This document shows positions 63,213 through 64,000 of a stretch of 64,000 bases of DNA, in pieces. Numbering within the stretch: the first letter of the stretch is position 1; every line of letters begins with the position of its first letter. The position numbers were made by a program, and so were the translations under genes. The stretch lies in the NCBI GenBank assembly GCA_018242565.1, contig JAFEBR010001138.1:1-64000 (forward strand), in the 5' to 3' direction. This DNA comes from Planctomycetota bacterium (GTDB taxonomy: Bacteria; Planctomycetota; Planctomycetia; Planctomycetales; Planctomycetaceae). The notes under the pieces are model-generated. The model worked only from the letters and a program-made list of their open reading frames with translations. It searched no databases and was not told the origin of the DNA.

Positions 63213-63727
63213 GGAGTTGCTCCAGATGTAAGTTTTGCCGCCACTGAAACCGCAGACTGCGCAGCCTCATTCATCCGCCACCCACTACCCAGCCGGCAGA
63301 CCGAACGACGGCCTTATTCGGTCAGCTTATTTACTGCCCGCGCGGCCGACAACTCAGTCCCCTCCGGTCCAGCCACGGGCGCCAAGTTTTTCTTAACGAA
63401 ATCAGCCTACGTCAGCACGAACCGCATCCACCCAATCGAGCCAGCCCCCGCCCCCCGCGAACTGGGGCCTTCTCCCCCGTGTCTTTGATTTTAGTTGGTG
63501 GCGAACGAGTCTGCTTTAGCAGCCAGTTTCAACGGGTATCGACCGACCACAAGGGAGAAAACCCCGGCGGCCACAGCTTGCCCTTACGCTCTGCGGTTTC
63601 CGTTAAATCATGGCAAAATTGTGATGTCCGCTTCGTTCACCAAGGATAAACTAGGAATTCTCGGGACCGAGCTTGGGCCAGTGGGCTGCCAGATTCCTGA
63701 ATCGTTTTTTAATTGAAGGACCGTTCA
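63213..63727. other. 515-bp divergent intergenic region
   Basis: It lies between the hydrolase (minus) and the gene starting at 63728 (plus). A 73-codon frame inside has no family resemblance and no good start site. I see no clear promoter pair, repeat or RNA gene. Confidence 0.45.
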
Positions 63728-64000
63728 ATGGCTGACTTCGAACAGAAACATGTCTGGGAATACGCCTACCGCATCACCTGGAAACGCATCTTTCGCCAAT
63801 GTCTGTGGTTCACTCCGTATCTGGTCGGGATGCTGATCGCCGGCCGCTATATCGACGATCCATACGCTTTCAAGATTTTGCTGATCTGTGTTGCCGCCAC
63901 ACTGTTACAATGCACGTTCATGGGCCTGAACATCGCCCATCGGTTCACGTATCGTCAACGGATCGCCTGCACCAGGGGGGCGGTCATTGTGCCGGTGTCT
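63728..64000 (+). CDS. membrane protein, 3' part cut by window edge
   Basis: The frame is open from the ATG at 63728 (GAAGGA about 9 bp upstream) to the window end: 91 codons without a stop. The visible part has a charged start, a hydrophobic segment F-T-P-Y-L-V-G-M-L-I-A-G (about residues 32-45), and a second one I-L-L-I-C-V-A-A-T-L-L (about 54-68). No motif is recognised. It is probably a polytopic membrane protein; its length and family cannot be known from here. Confidence 0.7.
   Translation, partial: MADFEQKHVWEYAYRITWKRIFRQCLWFTPYLVGMLIAGRYIDDPYAFKILLICVAATLLQCTFMGLNIAHRFTYRQRIACTRGAVIVPVS

Noticed and set aside
63495-63716. Plus-strand frame of 73 codons before the last gene
   Set aside because: No good start or motif; more likely leader DNA of the gene starting at 63728.
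1-64000. CRISPR arrays, tRNA or rRNA genes, integrases and insertion sequences
   Set aside because: None was recognised on either strand: no regular direct repeats with spacers, no cloverleaf with T-loop GGTTCGA-like core, and no transposase or integrase motifs.

Overview
The window looks like chromosomal DNA of a planctomycete (phylum Planctomycetota, probably order Planctomycetales). The basis is the protein families present: two DUF1501 proteins with twin-arginine leaders, secreted PQQ-type propellers that begin with a W-P-x-(W/F)-R-G motif, a DUF1570 protein, 'TPR end-of-group' and WD40 proteins, NIPSNAP, large Ser/Thr kinases and a BlaI/M56 pair. The DNA is GC-rich, genes are densely packed on both strands, and many start sites lack a strong Shine-Dalgarno or use GTG/TTG. 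I see no tRNA, rRNA, CRISPR array, integrase or insertion sequence, so this is ordinary core/accessory chromosome and not an island.

Layout. 1-6.9 kb: a truncated alpha/beta hydrolase and ispH (minus), a TPR protein, a PQQ propeller, then an Mrp-type ATPase, a 2x[4Fe-4S] ferredoxin and a DUF1570 protein (minus). 6.9-10.4 kb: a BlaI repressor, M56 peptidase and secreted coiled-coil protein operon behind a promoter carrying two matched operators. 10.5-16.7 kb: a short-chain dehydrogenase, surE, an FHA protein, a GT-C-like membrane protein and a PAS-GAF-REC regulator. 16.8-26.6 kb (mostly minus): PrpD-like, acpS, a membrane protein, trpS, pyrD, a WD40 protein and a GldG/permease/ATPase exporter. 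27.2-34.5 kb: a cold-shock protein with a structured leader, a 2-hydroxyacid dehydrogenase, a HEAT/lectin-like secreted protein, a PQQ propeller, an NHL protein, metF and NIPSNAP. 34.6-39.2 kb (minus): a kinase-TPR protein, a subclass B3 metallo-beta-lactamase and an OprB porin. 39.6-45.4 kb: a methyltransferase, pepP-accB-accC, a PPi-type phosphofructokinase and a TlpA-like thioredoxin. 45.4-52.6 kb: a five-gene signalling cluster. 53-64 kb: tandem DUF1501 genes, mgtE, rplM-rpsI, a kinase-RDD fusion, a WD40 protein, a Cys N-terminal hydrolase and the start of a membrane protein.

The most interesting region is 45452-52607 on the minus strand. In order it holds a beta-carbonic anhydrase, a membrane hybrid histidine kinase, a single-domain response regulator, a DHp-REC-class III adenylate cyclase, and an MscS channel with an intact cyclic-nucleotide-binding cassette. 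Gaps are 10, 10, -4 and 27 bp. Read together this is a plausible single circuit from CO2/bicarbonate or a membrane signal, through phosphorelay and cAMP, to a cyclic-nucleotide-gated mechanosensitive channel. The gene order and motifs are visible in the sequence; the circuit is inference.

Second in interest is the BlaI-M56 operon. A TTGACC-17-TACGAT promoter has one CTAC-N4-GTAG dyad in the spacer and a second over the start site, exactly 22 bp apart. Other oddities are an Mrp ATPase without its CxxC, a kinase with HAD instead of HRD fused to an RDD membrane domain, a cspA leader with two mutually exclusive hairpins, and two genes with a -10 box 6-7 bp before the start codon that suggest leaderless mRNAs.
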